This document shows positions 21,401-30,799 of a stretch of 64,000 nucleotides of DNA, piece by piece. A program made the position numbers and the translations under genes. The notes beneath the pieces were generated by a model that worked only from the letters and a program-made list of their open reading frames with translations, did no database searches and had not been told where the DNA came from. The first letter of the stretch is position 1, and each line of letters begins with the position of its first letter. The DNA comes from Monocercomonoides exilis (lineage: Eukaryota; Preaxostyla; Oxymonadida; Polymastigidae), in NCBI GenBank assembly GCA_001643675.2, contig LSRY02000011.1:496001-560000 (forward strand). The letters are read 5' to 3'.

Positions 21401-24400
21401 GGGCATGTGTTGTGAATGTGAGATGTGCTGAAAGTGGGATAAGATGTGAGCTGGAAGGATGTTCGATGACAAATTGCAAGAGTGAGAGGAGCGAAGAAGG
21501 AGGAGGGATGAAAGCGTGTGTGAAGAGTGAAGGAAACGGTCTAAAGATAAAAGGATGCTCGTTGGTGATGTGTATGTGTTCGGCAGCGAAGGGAAAGGGA
21601 GGAGGACTGATGGTTGATGGGGTAGACCAGAAGGCGGATTTTGCAGAAACAGGGATTATGGGTCTTGGATTACGAATGGAAAGCGTCAGATTCATAATGA
21701 ATGATGCATTTGTGGGTAGGGATGTGTTCATAAAATGCTATTCGATTGAGGACCAGATCAATGAAACACTGTTCTCTCTGGACTTCACGCAGGATTCACT
21801 GAAATCAGAGAACTCGATATGTGGGAGCGATTTGAGAGGGAAGATAAATCAAAATCTGATTCCGTTTGTTTCAATCTATTGTGGGGTTCAGGCGTTTGTC
21901 AGTGGAGAAGGGGTCGATGGCAGACAGTGTGGAGCTCAGAACAGTCCTTGTTCCAGTGTCAACTGTGCAGTTGATCATATTCAAGAAGGAGTGATGAATG
22001 CGATTCTTATTGATGGAGAAGGGACTGTGACAAAGGAATGTGTGATCGGGGATCTGGTTGTAAATTCACTCAAAAAGGCACAGGCGATTGTGAGACTGAA
22101 CTCCAAGGTTGAGAAATCATCTGATAAGGATTGTATCATGGAGTTTATAAATGAATGTTCTGTGGAGAGATGCTCATTTCAGTTTGAAGAGACATTTGAG
22201 TCAACACACAATTGCCTTATGAAAGTGAAGAACGGATCTATGGAGATACAAAAATGTGAATTCTGCTCAACCGAAACTGAATTAAAAGTGAACAGTTCAA
22301 TTGTGAATGTGGAAAGAGGAGAGCTGAGGATATTTGATTCAGCATTCATGAATCTTCATTCATCGGCATCATTGCTTTCATTTTGTGAAGAGTCAAAAGT
22401 GGAAGTGGTTGAGACGATCATCACAAACATTGAATGTGAACGCGATGTGGTTGTGGTGGGAGGCAAAGCGAAAGTGGAAATGAAAGAAATAGCAGCCAAT
22501 AATATTTCATTGATGAAAGGAGGAAGTTCAATGAAGATTGAAGGAGCAGAAAAAGATGTGAGTGTTCTGAATTGCTCATTTGGCAAATGCACAAATTCGA
22601 AGGATAAAGGAAGCATGGTTCAGATAAGAGAAGGCAGAGCAGTGAGGATTGAGGCATGTGCATTTGATGGAGAAGGGAATGGAGAAGGGAGAGAAGAAAC
22701 AAATGGAAAAATGAACAGGAAAGAAATCTGTGGGTGGAATGGGTCATTGGTTGATGTTGAAAATAGCAAAGTGGAGATGAAAGAAACAGCAATCAAAAAT
22801 AGCAAAGCTGGTGGATTGTGGGTGAGTGGAGGTAGTTTGGCGATTGAAAATGGAAAGTTTGAGAACAATAATCCATCCATTGAGGGATATCCATCTGTTC
22901 GAAGGAATGCGATCTGCACAGGGAATGGTGAATTGAACGTGGTGAGTTTGAAAGGGGGAGATGGAATGGAGAAAAACACATCGTTGTGGATATTGGATGA
23001 AGGATGCAAATTGGGAGGAATAGCAGCTGAAAGAGCGTCCCCCTTCTTTATTCCTGTTCTTGAAGATGTGAAAAATGCAACTCAGCCATCAGGTGAATTG
23101 GAGTTGATCATTCATGGGAAGCTGCTTCTGCCATGCAATTTGTCAGTGAAGATAAGCATGAAAGAAGGAGATGAAGAGGAAATCGTGAGAAAAGGAATTG
23201 ATGAAGAAGACTGTGTGTCAGAGAATGAAGTCCATTCAACAATTTCTTTGGAATTGCTCAAAGTGATGGAAAATAAAGCTGAAGCGAGCATGTGCATTCA
23301 ATTTGGAAAATCCAATTTACCATCATTCACAACAGAATTCATCCTGAAAAACAGAAGTGAAACTCGGGGAAGTGGAAACGATAAACTTGTGGAAGGTAGA
23401 AAAGAGGGAAAGTCATCATGGGAATTGATTGCAATTATTATGACTATTGTTTTATCAATTGTTCTAATCGTTGCAGTTGCTTTTATTGTTCGATGGAGAA
23501 AGGCAAAGAAACGAGCTAAAGAACTGGAAGTGATTGTGAAAGACACGATAAGGAAGGATCCAAAGGCGTTTGAGATGGTGACAATGGAGATGTCACCTGA
23601 GGAGCAGTGGAAAAGAGTTGAGAGAGAGGCAGAAAAGAAGAACGAAGAGTTTTCAAAGAAGAGGGTGTATGAAAAGAGCTTAGTGCACTCAGAATCATCA
23701 CAGTATCTGCTGGCTGAAAGTGGCTCCACAGAATATATATTGAGAAGAGATTCAGACGAGATTCCAGAATGGGCATTGGAAAAGGTTGAAGAAGATGAAG
23801 ATGATGATGAAATTAGAAAAAGAACGCCCTCGCCTTCTATTTCATCCACTTCAACAATTTCAACCACTGACACGGACACAACATTTGTGCAAATTGAAGA
23901 TTTGTGCCCAACTACATCATCGATGTCGAATCTGGTGGATGCAATGGCCTGCTCATCGCCTCATGAGAAATTGATTGTGGATCTGAGGGATTCTTTGTTC
24001 ATGCTGCTTCATGGAAGGAATGAGAAGAAGGAGATGACGATTGGCACTCTTCAGGAGAGGGAGCTGATGGCTGCTCAGATTCTATTCTGGGTGGCTAATC
24101 TCGCGCTTCATTCATTTGATGAAATGGAAGTTCCTCTTTCTTCTCTTGCCAATTTGAGTCCTCACATTGTGCTCTTCTCAGAGCATATGGTCATCTGCAT
24201 TGTGATGCATTCAGACTTTTCTTCTGACGATGATTCAGATTCTTCATCCATCTCATCCTCCACCATTATCACTTCCTCATCGGATGATTCAACCATCAAC
24301 AAAAATGGCAGAGGTTCACCACCTCCATCTTCAGCATTTGAGGAAGAGGATGACTTCAAAAAAGAGTGTTTGAGGTGGAAGGCGCCAGAGCTGCTGAATG

Positions 24401-24768
24401 GCGCAAAGACGCATGCAACGAAGAAGACTGTTGCATTCTCGATTGGGATGATGCTGTGGGAGAGCCTGACGCTGCAGATCCCGTTTGGGGAGTATGAGGC
24501 TGTGGTTGCAGGAGATAAGATTGTGAGAGGAGAAAGGCCCGACACAAGCAAGACGATTGAGACGAGCTATTGCGAAGTGATAAAGGAGTGCCTTTCGGTT
24601 GACCGAAAAGAGAGGCCAACGCTGGTCGGGCTGAAGCGGGAGTTCATTGGGCATTTCCCAGCAGGCACAGTCATGCTCACCGTGTCTGATGCAATCGACT
24701 ATGAAGCAGTCAGCTTTGTTGAGGATCAAAGGCTGTCCACTGGGCAGATGATGAGCTCGGAGCAGTGA
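15484..24768 (+). CDS. Giant beta-helix surface protein with one membrane segment and a pseudokinase-like tail
   Basis: Single exon, 3,094 residues. A hydrophobic start (MLLIAIAFLLAG) acts as a signal peptide. The ectodomain, to about residue 2640, is a run of short Cys- and Gly-rich repeats (forms such as C.F..C.....GGGI) typical of right-handed parallel beta-helix, pectin-lyase-like folds. At least five module starts share a pattern of CG, then 4 to 5 residues, then (P/A/G)C and a hydrophobic Thr/Ser-Ile stretch, near residues 630, 1006, 1360, 1721 and 2138. A membrane segment spans about 2648-2669 (ELIAIIMTIVLSIVLIVAVA) and is followed by basic RWRKAKKRAK. The cytoplasmic end from about 2829 resembles the C-lobe of a Tyr-kinase-like domain: RWKAPELL near 2963, FSIGMMLWESL near 2985 and a later ERPT. 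No glycine loop, HRD or DFG is seen, so it is probably a catalytically dead receptor-like protein. Beta-helix membrane proteins of this general kind are known from oxymonads. The ligand is unknown. Confidence 0.85.
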   Translation: MLLIAIAFLLAGHKILFQDFCESAGFEVICASDNFNNENFIPAQGNSFSYEGLRSKISGDILSESSFSSQNNFADENEETERKILENEKSKEGGSPECKKDCNLKNQRQIIDRRPTILKEFNSKEGECMIKGCFDLKNASVGWSGLELVSVNGKTAICGTEGSRAALRGCRVVMSCRVPLFETHGSCVLLENITLQSSNPLSNEISPLFSLKGTINKASYKSLLSVRFSCFSSFCVSSAPFLASPLIESISLADLIFFNISTKPSDCSSPTASIYKTQCFMQSCSFSSVCDVYDGGIVPSLNNPLASLTASNTSFVGCCRTRNVEHIGTEEEKKQPGRINETDNGANTFTWCEWIGSNTTGTYLVIEDGQSCGGAIYMYGHPNGELFVSHCKFNDCTAHYDGGGILCASVKSFKIENNTFNSCTTEVNVGGAICALSITACVRIRGCEFEKCKAKTHGGGLYLENFLILGTGCIEAEDGEGKSACVFDCSFSSCSIDSKWGGGMNCRNVPVQFKMRSIQFISCKASSYGGGLHLSPNQSSSQSDSYYCYFLFFTECECRTASTPYGHDVHFEDYFDVYSASNPFYECYTTNTNDTRVCYACNYSNASDWTYDQTTKKDWLKRGIVNRFVAVSGGNEEDLCGIDESSACRTIGVAVSRSVMQLSLSVTLMKGNYASETETINIGEKKISVIGTGIDKSSIGTGALSAPSSSGALFSMTEGYLRMKYLNVDCNSTADSSPSVVVVSDGSGTLSLEDVVITTSVSSGNVISSSVFVVSLSQLSMADVEIINMNVSKPLFSEPDLSSSFSSSSSTLFLQAAVSEESMLANVKVTNVKLTEGDGVVVTKSVAEGETFVVKNVTIEDCECVDGSGGGIKIDLSSSSSKLRAGISSTPEGETTKFNRCKCSGYGGGIMLYLDENSFDFSICSVNFEGCTAKSGGNYLFVNGSELAIGTISTTNLNVQRNAIAFNELVGFDRSDPTLGLFPLNVYLDEIEGSAHVGKAKENGLGGCNSLFCGLDYYPCATITHAAKVRYPEANKNIELDSGFELAEEVAMIGEYEWKVFCITKGMKVSVKIPDNLESEFLIEVQSACKMENISFSIPTDLEGVTSLISTNSTLLTLTDCSVCCSSENTEGDAIGCSFVRAIGRKLKMEGFVIEESLMFGVHSLVEFASGVDAVVCVGCNVSNVEKRNGDGGWMDGEVGAERDEGKNGIIVIEGCNIKGCSCCGRGGGIHASVKGEGSVVVNGTSVIDGCEANGLGERKGRGGGMMVEMGSRDCGLKIEGGVKFSVDADNIAMFGKDVFVSCNSGILLETKVNATSFALFDASAIPTDVLELSGTENGNEDEVIPLFVYLCSMGSKLIVDGSGEWSLDHSRCGFEKFGCLTIDYCISERANISIHIIEVVSESSIKSEVKVASCDVCLSGKIESVEEEKMRVEVSDEGSANQERFIECTSSLSVSYITFSVDSPLKNARKALIYSSLSTLTIANCSISFAEEALTNGMIGYSIIDKKGGKLIVDGFVIEEEVMMTMNGISPIMMKNGTELEMRNIGVSGVEVAGGSGGGCLNVEINEMGNANIEGCNLSSTCSGGSGMKGGGVMISVGERGSLEMKNMKFDGCGVPSTDKEEGGRGIGGGMFVRFAEEMGSTVLEGMIFEGCNAWKGKNVFVSGWDLSEIMPNEQLKWEITEEKLDLLDELCGWERKTAGEGYVIPLVVYLWSNWSGNGFVSKEKGGDFSGCGYSEAPCSSIDRLISLRYSTLEEGETHIHIIGSGLLSHPISFSFSFISSSILESPKVVIEGTKKGTALIISDEDENDLNDCSMISSNVSLSFVNVSFTKPTITTHHEVFIESSGTNACLTVVDCSFGSLTGLTETAGYCLMRVNGGNILIQRCAVNGINELKGFIAFTPEVLNVIVEDVKITNIGVIERSLMTIIENDHSNGIAECLKEKGRGNREIAISSPQMIVNISTFENITNEGNGACVVNVRCAESGIRCELEGCSMTNCKSERSEEGGGMKACVKSEGNGLKIKGCSLVMCMCSAAKGKGGGLMVDGVDQKADFAETGIMGLGLRMESVRFIMNDAFVGRDVFIKCYSIEDQINETLFSLDFTQDSLKSENSICGSDLRGKINQNLIPFVSIYCGVQAFVSGEGVDGRQCGAQNSPCSSVNCAVDHIQEGVMNAILIDGEGTVTKECVIGDLVVNSLKKAQAIVRLNSKVEKSSDKDCIMEFINECSVERCSFQFEETFESTHNCLMKVKNGSMEIQKCEFCSTETELKVNSSIVNVERGELRIFDSAFMNLHSSASLLSFCEESKVEVVETIITNIECERDVVVVGGKAKVEMKEIAANNISLMKGGSSMKIEGAEKDVSVLNCSFGKCTNSKDKGSMVQIREGRAVRIEACAFDGEGNGEGREETNGKMNRKEICGWNGSLVDVENSKVEMKETAIKNSKAGGLWVSGGSLAIENGKFENNNPSIEGYPSVRRNAICTGNGELNVVSLKGGDGMEKNTSLWILDEGCKLGGIAAERASPFFIPVLEDVKNATQPSGELELIIHGKLLLPCNLSVKISMKEGDEEEIVRKGIDEEDCVSENEVHSTISLELLKVMENKAEASMCIQFGKSNLPSFTTEFILKNRSETRGSGNDKLVEGRKEGKSSWELIAIIMTIVLSIVLIVAVAFIVRWRKAKKRAKELEVIVKDTIRKDPKAFEMVTMEMSPEEQWKRVEREAEKKNEEFSKKRVYEKSLVHSESSQYLLAESGSTEYILRRDSDEIPEWALEKVEEDEDDDEIRKRTPSPSISSTSTISTTDTDTTFVQIEDLCPTTSSMSNLVDAMACSSPHEKLIVDLRDSLFMLLHGRNEKKEMTIGTLQERELMAAQILFWVANLALHSFDEMEVPLSSLANLSPHIVLFSEHMVICIVMHSDFSSDDDSDSSSISSSTIITSSSDDSTINKNGRGSPPPSSAFEEEDDFKKECLRWKAPELLNGAKTHATKKTVAFSIGMMLWESLTLQIPFGEYEAVVAGDKIVRGERPDTSKTIETSYCEVIKECLSVDRKERPTLVGLKREFIGHFPAGTVMLTVSDAIDYEAVSFVEDQRLSTGQMMSSEQ

Positions 24769-24961
24769 CAGAGCTGCTCGTGAATCACAAAAAAGAGAAA
24801 ACAGCCAAAAAGATCATTTTCAAGTGCTTTTCCGAATTGTTCGCACAACAGTCCCTTCTTCATTTTTATATTCTTGTAATATTTGAATTTAATGTGTAAC
24901 TCAAATTCTTGTTGTTTTCGTTTCTTTTCTTTCTGTTGAAATAAGCTTATTTTTATTTCTA

Positions 24962-24990
24962 TTTTTATTTTATTTATTTATTTATTTATT

Positions 24991-25041
<51 letters not shown>
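24962..25041. repeat. (ATTT)n grading into a poly-T tract
   Basis: About 30 bases of TTTA repeats run directly into an uninterrupted T run of about 49 bases, some 200 bp downstream of the beta-helix gene's stop. On the minus strand this reads as a poly-Lys frame, which is an artefact. Confidence 0.95.
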
Positions 25042-25046
<5 letters not shown>

Positions 25047-25608
25047 TGAAGTTGAAGTTAGAGGCAAGAAAGGTTAATTGCAGGTCAGGGAACAAATTCG
25101 ATCTTGATGCTTTTGAAAATATACTTATAAATGTATTCAATAAACAATGTGCACCAAAAAACCAATAATCTAACATAAGGCGATAAAAAAATTAATAAAA
25201 TTTTATTACCATTTCGATGATTTATTAACTTTTTGCAATTTCTTCTGCAAGAGGTTGCTTTAGGGGTACCCGCTTTTTTCGTTTCAACCAAAAATATTTA
25301 GCTAAAAATGCAATGTTAAGAAATTATGAATGTGTCCGGTTAATAATTACCTATTGATCAAAATTAAAAATGACTGAATGATTATTTTTTATTCATATCA
25401 TAACTATCATGAAGTTTTATTCAAATCTCATATCATGGCTTGAATTGAGTTGTAATCAACCCTTAAACTCGGAAATAGCAGGAATATACAAATTTTTAAC
25501 ACAAAAATGTCCTTTTATTGTAGTTCAATCAATTTGTCGAAATTTTAATTTCATAATTTCAACTAGATGACAGTTGTTTGATAGAATGAAAATCCCAAAA
25601 AAGTGAAA

Positions 25609-25989
25609 TGGGGAAAAATACTAACTTTCAAGCTTTGAATGCACAAGGTGTTGAAAAATTGTTTCGCTAATAACATTTTTAAACATAAACAGATTTCAAA
25701 ATAAAATTGATTTTCATATGGGACAAAATATTTGACTTCAGGCATTTTCATAGAAAAATATTGCACTTTTCATTGACTTTTTTTGATAAAAAAACACTAT
25801 AAAAATGGGTTCATTTTTTGACATATGTGATATATCACAATACTTTCTGGTTTGATTTCAATGATGCCTATTTGCGGATGTGAAAATCAATTTTATTTTG
25901 AAATCTGTTTATGTTTAAAAATGTTACAAGTGAAACAATTTTTCAACACATTGTGCATTCAAAGTTTGAAAGTCCATATTTTCCCCCAT
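25609..25989. repeat. Inverted repeat (hairpin-like), arms about 110 bp
   Basis: The left arm (about 25609-25720) and right arm (about 25876-25989) are reverse complements with few mismatches. Both contain the run AACATTTTTAAACATAAACA, directly or as its complement. The central 155 bases are unique within the hairpin but recur, inverted, at 26545-26698. No coding frame is present. The structure resembles a foldback element or an inverted duplication. Confidence 0.8.
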
Positions 25990-26204
25990 TTGTTGAAAAA
26001 ATTTTCAATGAACAAATCTCAAACATAAACACATGAAAGAAATGTCAAACATTTTTCACAGAAAAGAAAAATTTTTAGTCAAAGAAAAACAACGTTTGAA
26101 ATATCAACACTTCGAAAAAAACGAATTTATTTAAAAATAATCATTCACATCGTCACTGAAAATTGTGTTGAACACGATGTGATTGAACCCGATGAGACTG
26201 TTTA

Positions 26205-26403
26205 AGGAAAGATCATTTTCTCAATAACTGCAAGAGGAAATATACCGATGATTATCCTCAAAATATGAGTTATTATTTCAAGCTATCATGACATGAAGCT
26301 CAAATATTTCTGTTTTGTGCTATGATTGTTTGATGTGATAATATTTGCATTTGAGGATATATATCAGGTCAATTCTCTTGCAGTTATTGAGAAAACGATC
26401 TTA
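26205..26403. repeat. Inverted repeat with arms of about 30 bp
   Basis: CTCAATAACTGCAAGAG near 26219 recurs as its complement, CTCTTGCAGTTATTGAG, near 26377, flanking about 140 bases. Related sequence appears again in the left arm of the foldback element at 27661-27690, which suggests a dispersed family. Confidence 0.7.
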
Positions 26404-26426
26404 CCCGGTATTTTTTTTTCAATGTG

Positions 26427-26698
26427 GAGGAAAATACGGACTTTCAAGCTTTTTATGCACGAAGCATGAAAAAATTGTTTCGCTCATAACTTTGTTTCGC
26501 TTTCTCAGATTTCAAAATAAATTTGATTTTCATATCCGCAAATAGGCATCGTTGAAATCAAAGCATAAAGTTTTCTGACATTTCATGAATTTCAAAAAAT
26601 CGACATATTTTTATTGTGTTTTTTGATAGAAAATAGTCAATGAAAAGTGCATTATTTTTCAATGAAAATGCCTGAAGCGAAATATTTAGCCCCATATA
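26427..26698. repeat. Inverted copy of the 25713-25990 segment
   Basis: Read on the opposite strand, this stretch matches 25713-25990 over roughly 270 bases with moderate divergence. Shared blocks include the TTCAGGCATTTTCAT region and the GATGCCTATTTGCGG region. Together with the hairpin at 25609-25989 it gives three arms of one repeated sequence in alternating orientation. Confidence 0.75.
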
Positions 26699-27310
26699 AA
26701 GTTTTTTTGTTCAATCTTGAATTTTGGGTTCGATTAAGTTTTAGTGTTGCAATAACAATTATTGTGTTTTGGTTTTAATTCTCAGTTTTTTTTAAGTTTG
26801 AAATAAAAAAAACTTATTCATATTTTAATTATATTTTTTTAATATTGGTTTTCACATTTTTTATTTTTATTAATCTCTATTTTTTGAAATTTTCATATAA
26901 TCATTCAAAACTGAAATACACAAAAATTTGTTGATGATTCTTTTGTTAAATGAAAAGGTTGAAAATAAAGATTCTCCAATTTTGGACCTTTTCAGAAAAA
27001 ATAATATTTTTCACATCAAAAACAAGCTTGAAAAACGATCTTTTAATGTCTGCACAAATTCATAGATAAAATCTCCTCTTTCCTTTTTGACTTTTTTATT
27101 AAATACAGCTTGATAATTGATGAAATTGTATTTCTATTTTCAAAAATACTTGTTAAAAGTTATGTTTTTGAAAGTGTTTAGAAATTATCGTTGAAAAGTG
27201 AAAAGGCAATCCTTAATAGCTATGAAACGAAAATTTCTCCAACACAGATTTTTGGAATATTTCACATTATTTTTTCACTTGAAGGATGTTTTTGTTGCTA
27301 ATGACAAAAT

Positions 27311-27336
27311 AAAAAAAAAAAAAAAAAAAAAAAAAA
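27311..27336. repeat. Poly-A run
   Basis: A 26-base adenine run in non-coding DNA about 240 bp before the foldback element. It could be a plain microsatellite. No retroelement body is seen next to it. Confidence 0.9.
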
Positions 27337-27576
27337 CAATATTAAAATCAACACCCCTATAATATAAATGATTTCAAATATTCACACCCAACAAGCTCTG
27401 TGACAAATAATTATAAAAAATGAATGAAAAAATAATATCCGTTTATGGAAATAAGTGAAAATTAACAAATGTGATCATTTTTTTATTTTGAATGAATAAC
27501 AAATTCTGTTAATGTGATATTTGAATATGTGGTTTATTTTAATGAGTTGTTTTAATAATAATAGATTTTTCTTTTG

Positions 27577-27990
27577 TGTAATTCTTTTTGAAAAGACTAA
27601 AATGTTTAATTTTCTAATACAGACATTGCATAAAATACCGGACATCGCACAAAATACCGGACAAGATCGATTTCTCAATCACCGCAAGAGGAATAATTCT
27701 GTTTATTTCCCTCAAAACATGTCTCATCAATAACAACTCACCTGATATGCAAGGCTTTCATAACTTCCTCATTAATGCTCAGAAAAAATAATTTTTAAAA
27801 TGTCGGAGAAACTCAAAACCCTATTTCTCTGAGATTTTTATAATAATTTTCTCAGAGCATTAATGAGGAAGTGAGTTGTTATTGATGAAATTAAACAGAT
27901 TATTCTCTGCGATTGATCGATCTTGTCCCGATGTCCGGCAATGTCTGTATTAGATAATTAAACATTTTAGTCTTTTCAAAAAAAAATTAC
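27577..27990. mobile_element. Foldback (MITE-like) palindromic element, about 414 bp
   Basis: The outer arms, 27577-27704 and 27893-27990, are reverse complements; AAAAGACTAAAATGTTTAAT on the left pairs with its complement on the right. A second inner pair follows: TCATCAATAACAACTCAC and CTTCCTCATTAATGCTC near 27724-27780, against 27847-27888. The left inner arm carries an extra block of about 24 bases. The left outer arm contains AAAATACCGGACA twice, and the right arm only once. There is no coding capacity, so if mobile it would be non-autonomous. Target-site duplications were not identified. An immobile chance palindrome is unlikely at this length. Confidence 0.6.
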
Positions 27991-28597
27991 TCATTTTTTC
28001 AGATGTTTGAATATATATTTATCAGAATGACGATTTCTTCCTGTAATAAACAATTTTTTTTCATCCTTTTTTCAATTAATTCCTGTTTATTATTATTACT
28101 AATATTAATATTAATATTATTATTTTATTTTATTTGAATTGACGACTTTCCATTAATGTGGGGATTGTTATTGAATTGTCAGAGACTTCACAAACTTCAT
28201 AAGTAGATTTTGGAAATTTTCATTTCTTCGCAAACAAAAAAATTTTTTTCTGAAAAAAAATATTTTTCCTTTGAAAACGAAAGAAACTATCATTTCGATT
28301 GCAAAATTATTCATTCGATTGTAAATATTCTCATTTTGAATTATTTCTGAGGATATTTTAAAGATAAAATCTCATGAAAATTGTAAAAATTGATTATCAA
28401 TTAACAATAAAAAAATATGCATTCTTGAAGATTGAAGAAAATCAAATTGCGATCTCTTTAATTACAAACAAGTTTATATGAATTATTGTTTGAGACAACA
28501 AATGGTTGCAAAGGATCCGAGTAAAGAAAGATGAAATTAAAACAAAACCAATCATGATATAAAAAATTATCATAAAAATTTTGAGTTTTTTCAACAC

Positions 28598-30799
28598 TTA
28601 CAAAACTTCTGATTTTTCACTTTCCTCACTTTTTGGAGGTTGAACTTGAGATGAAGGATTTGAAGGATTTGAAGGATTTGAAGGATTTGAAGGATATGAA
28701 GAATCTGAAGAATCTGAAGAAGTAGAAGAAGTAGAAGAAGTAGAAGATGCAGGATCAGAATGCAAAACACATGATTGAGATAAAGTGGAAGAAGAGGAAG
28801 AAGCAGATGAAGTAGAAGAAGATGAAGTGGAGGAAGAAGAAACAGAAGCAGTATTAGAGGGAGGCTTTGACAATGAAGTCGCAAATGAAGGGATTGAAGG
28901 AGGATAAGGACGGGGGTAATCCTTTGGTATTGGAAATACTCCTTGAATTATGAAGCCGTCAAGAGCTTCCTTGACAAGAACAGGATTAATCTGTATGATA
29001 AACAATTGACAATATGCATTCATATTGAAAGATATGATTTTCAAAAAGTGAGTTAAAAAAAAAAAACAAAGAAGAAATTATCACAACATCTATGTAATAA
29101 TATGTCATACAACAGGATGCAAAAATCTGTAATTAAAGACTGTTGACAGCTTTTCTCCAGAAATAGACATGTTATTGTTGTCCAATAATTCATCTGGAAT
29201 TGTTGGTAAGATTGGCAGCGGCCGAATTGTAATGGATGCAATCTTCAAATTTTAGAACAATTTTAGAAACAAGAATATATTTTGCACAATGAAGAAAAGG
29301 AGAAATATAGACAGAGATAAAGATTGTGAAATTTCAACAGAAAAGTTGAAGAATAAGTGGAAGAATGAAAAACAGAAAATATAGCAATTTGTTTAAAAAT
29401 TATTATAAGAACAAAAAAAAAAAAAGAAGAAGAAGAAGAAGAAGAATTCTTTCTTCATAATCCACATGCAATTCAAAACGCAAACATTACACATTTCTTC
29501 CCAGTTACGCATTAGCCTCTGATTTTCAGCGCTAAGTTCAGGAAATTCCGAAGTCTGGCTTTGTACAGCAGGATTAGGTGGCTTTGCAGGCTTTGAGCTT
29601 CCAGATGTTAGTGACGAGAAGATTGAGTTTGCAAAATTGTGTGAAAGAAAAGACTTTGCAGAAGATATAAATTCCACGTTGACACGAAGCAAAATTCTAA
29701 ATATATCCCCTAGTTTTGTTTGATCTAAGATATTCAGGAGTATGTTATCACATTAGCCAAAATTATAAATGCATTTAATCACAAAAAAAATTGAATAAAC
29801 AACACTCTCATATATCTAAAGCAACATCAAACCTGTATCATTTCTATCAACAACATTAAACACTTGCTTGTGAAGTGTTGAAGCAAATTCCCTCTGCTTT
29901 TCATCTATTCCACAACAAAGCACGATCACATTTGCTAAATCACGGACATGAACAGTGTTGACTTTAAGATCTCCACCCCACCTCATTTTGTAAGGCTCAC
30001 CAACGGTTCCACATATACTGCACTGAGCTAAACGAGGACCTTTAAAAAAGATAAAAGATAAAAATGAAATTTTAAATAATCATAATTCACAAAATACCTA
30101 AAAAATTTTAATATTTTAGAAAGTGACGTATTAAATTGTAACCGCAAAAGAAATTCATACCTAATCCATAAATGTCTTCAGGTCCATAGACGTTTGCTGG
30201 ACGCAGAACAATAATTGGGATGTCCATTGCAATGACTTGTTCCTCAGCCATCAAATGAAACTTTCCAAGCTTTGTCCAAGGCTTAATGGTGAATGTCTCT
30301 TGGGAAGCTTTTGAATAACTTTTGTAAACTTGACCCGTTGAAACATAAATAAATCTCGTTGGCTTATGCTCTTCAACATATCGAGCTACCATAACCGCCA
30401 CATCGTAAGTATTCTGTCTATAAGATGCATCAGGGAGTCCATATTTAGTTTCTGCAGCTAAACATATTATAAAGTCAAAATGATCATCAGCAAAAGCTCG
30501 TGGAGCTTGTAAAGGATTGTTAAGATTGCATTGAACAATTTCAATCATGGGGTGTTTAAAATATGCGCGATAAAAATTGGTCATATAAATGTCGTTAATG
30601 TTTGCCTTATCGGCAACTCGTATTTTACTTGCATAATCATTATCAATCAAAAATCTTACAAGATTTCTTCCAATGAATCCAAGTCCTCCAAGAATTCTAA
30701 AATTGAAAATGTTGCAAAAACATTGCATATAACAAATTGTTGATAAACGTAACTTTTTATAAAAACGAATTCAAACAGCCATTTCGGTTTCTCATCCAT
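28598..30799 (-). CDS. Extended SDR / NAD-dependent epimerase-like protein, six exons
   Basis: Exons on the minus strand are 30799-30777, 30696-30161, 30039-29833, 29724-29486, 29242-29111 and 28990-28598. All join in phase to give 509 residues. The N-terminus holds the Rossmann dinucleotide motif GGLGFIG, then an acidic/Asn loop, FIICLAAETKYG (strand 4) and RFIYVSTGQVY (strand 5), and later VLRPANVYGP. This is the order of extended short-chain dehydrogenases such as NDP-sugar epimerases and 3-beta-HSD-like enzymes. The expected YxxxK pair is missing: the aligned segment is LGKFHLMAE, with Leu and His at the Tyr and Lys positions. Dinucleotide binding is therefore likely, but catalysis doubtful. 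The last about 85 residues are a Ser/Thr/Pro tail with a PSN repeat. Introns start GTTTGA, GTATGA, GTTTGA, GTTTGC and GTATGA. The start lies 58 bp from the divergent gene at 30858. Confidence 0.8.

Larger units (their letters stand above)
24769..28597. other. Gene-free 3.8-kb AT-rich spacer with inverted repeats
   Basis: No reading frame here has the composition of its neighbours; the short frames at 24982-25176, 25563-25766 and 27475-27733 lie in homopolymers or repeat arms. The region holds a T-homopolymer, two sets of nested inverted repeats and an A-run, all listed separately. The remainder (about 26700-27300 and 28000-28560) is AT-rich with nothing recognised. Confidence 0.75.

Noticed and set aside
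24982-25176. Minus-strand frame with a poly-Lys end
   Set aside because: It reads through the poly-T homopolymer; low-complexity artefact.
29393-29692. Minus-strand frame ending in a Phe run
   Set aside because: This is exon 4 of the epimerase-like gene read through into its intron; the Phe run comes from a GAA repeat and A-run in the intron.
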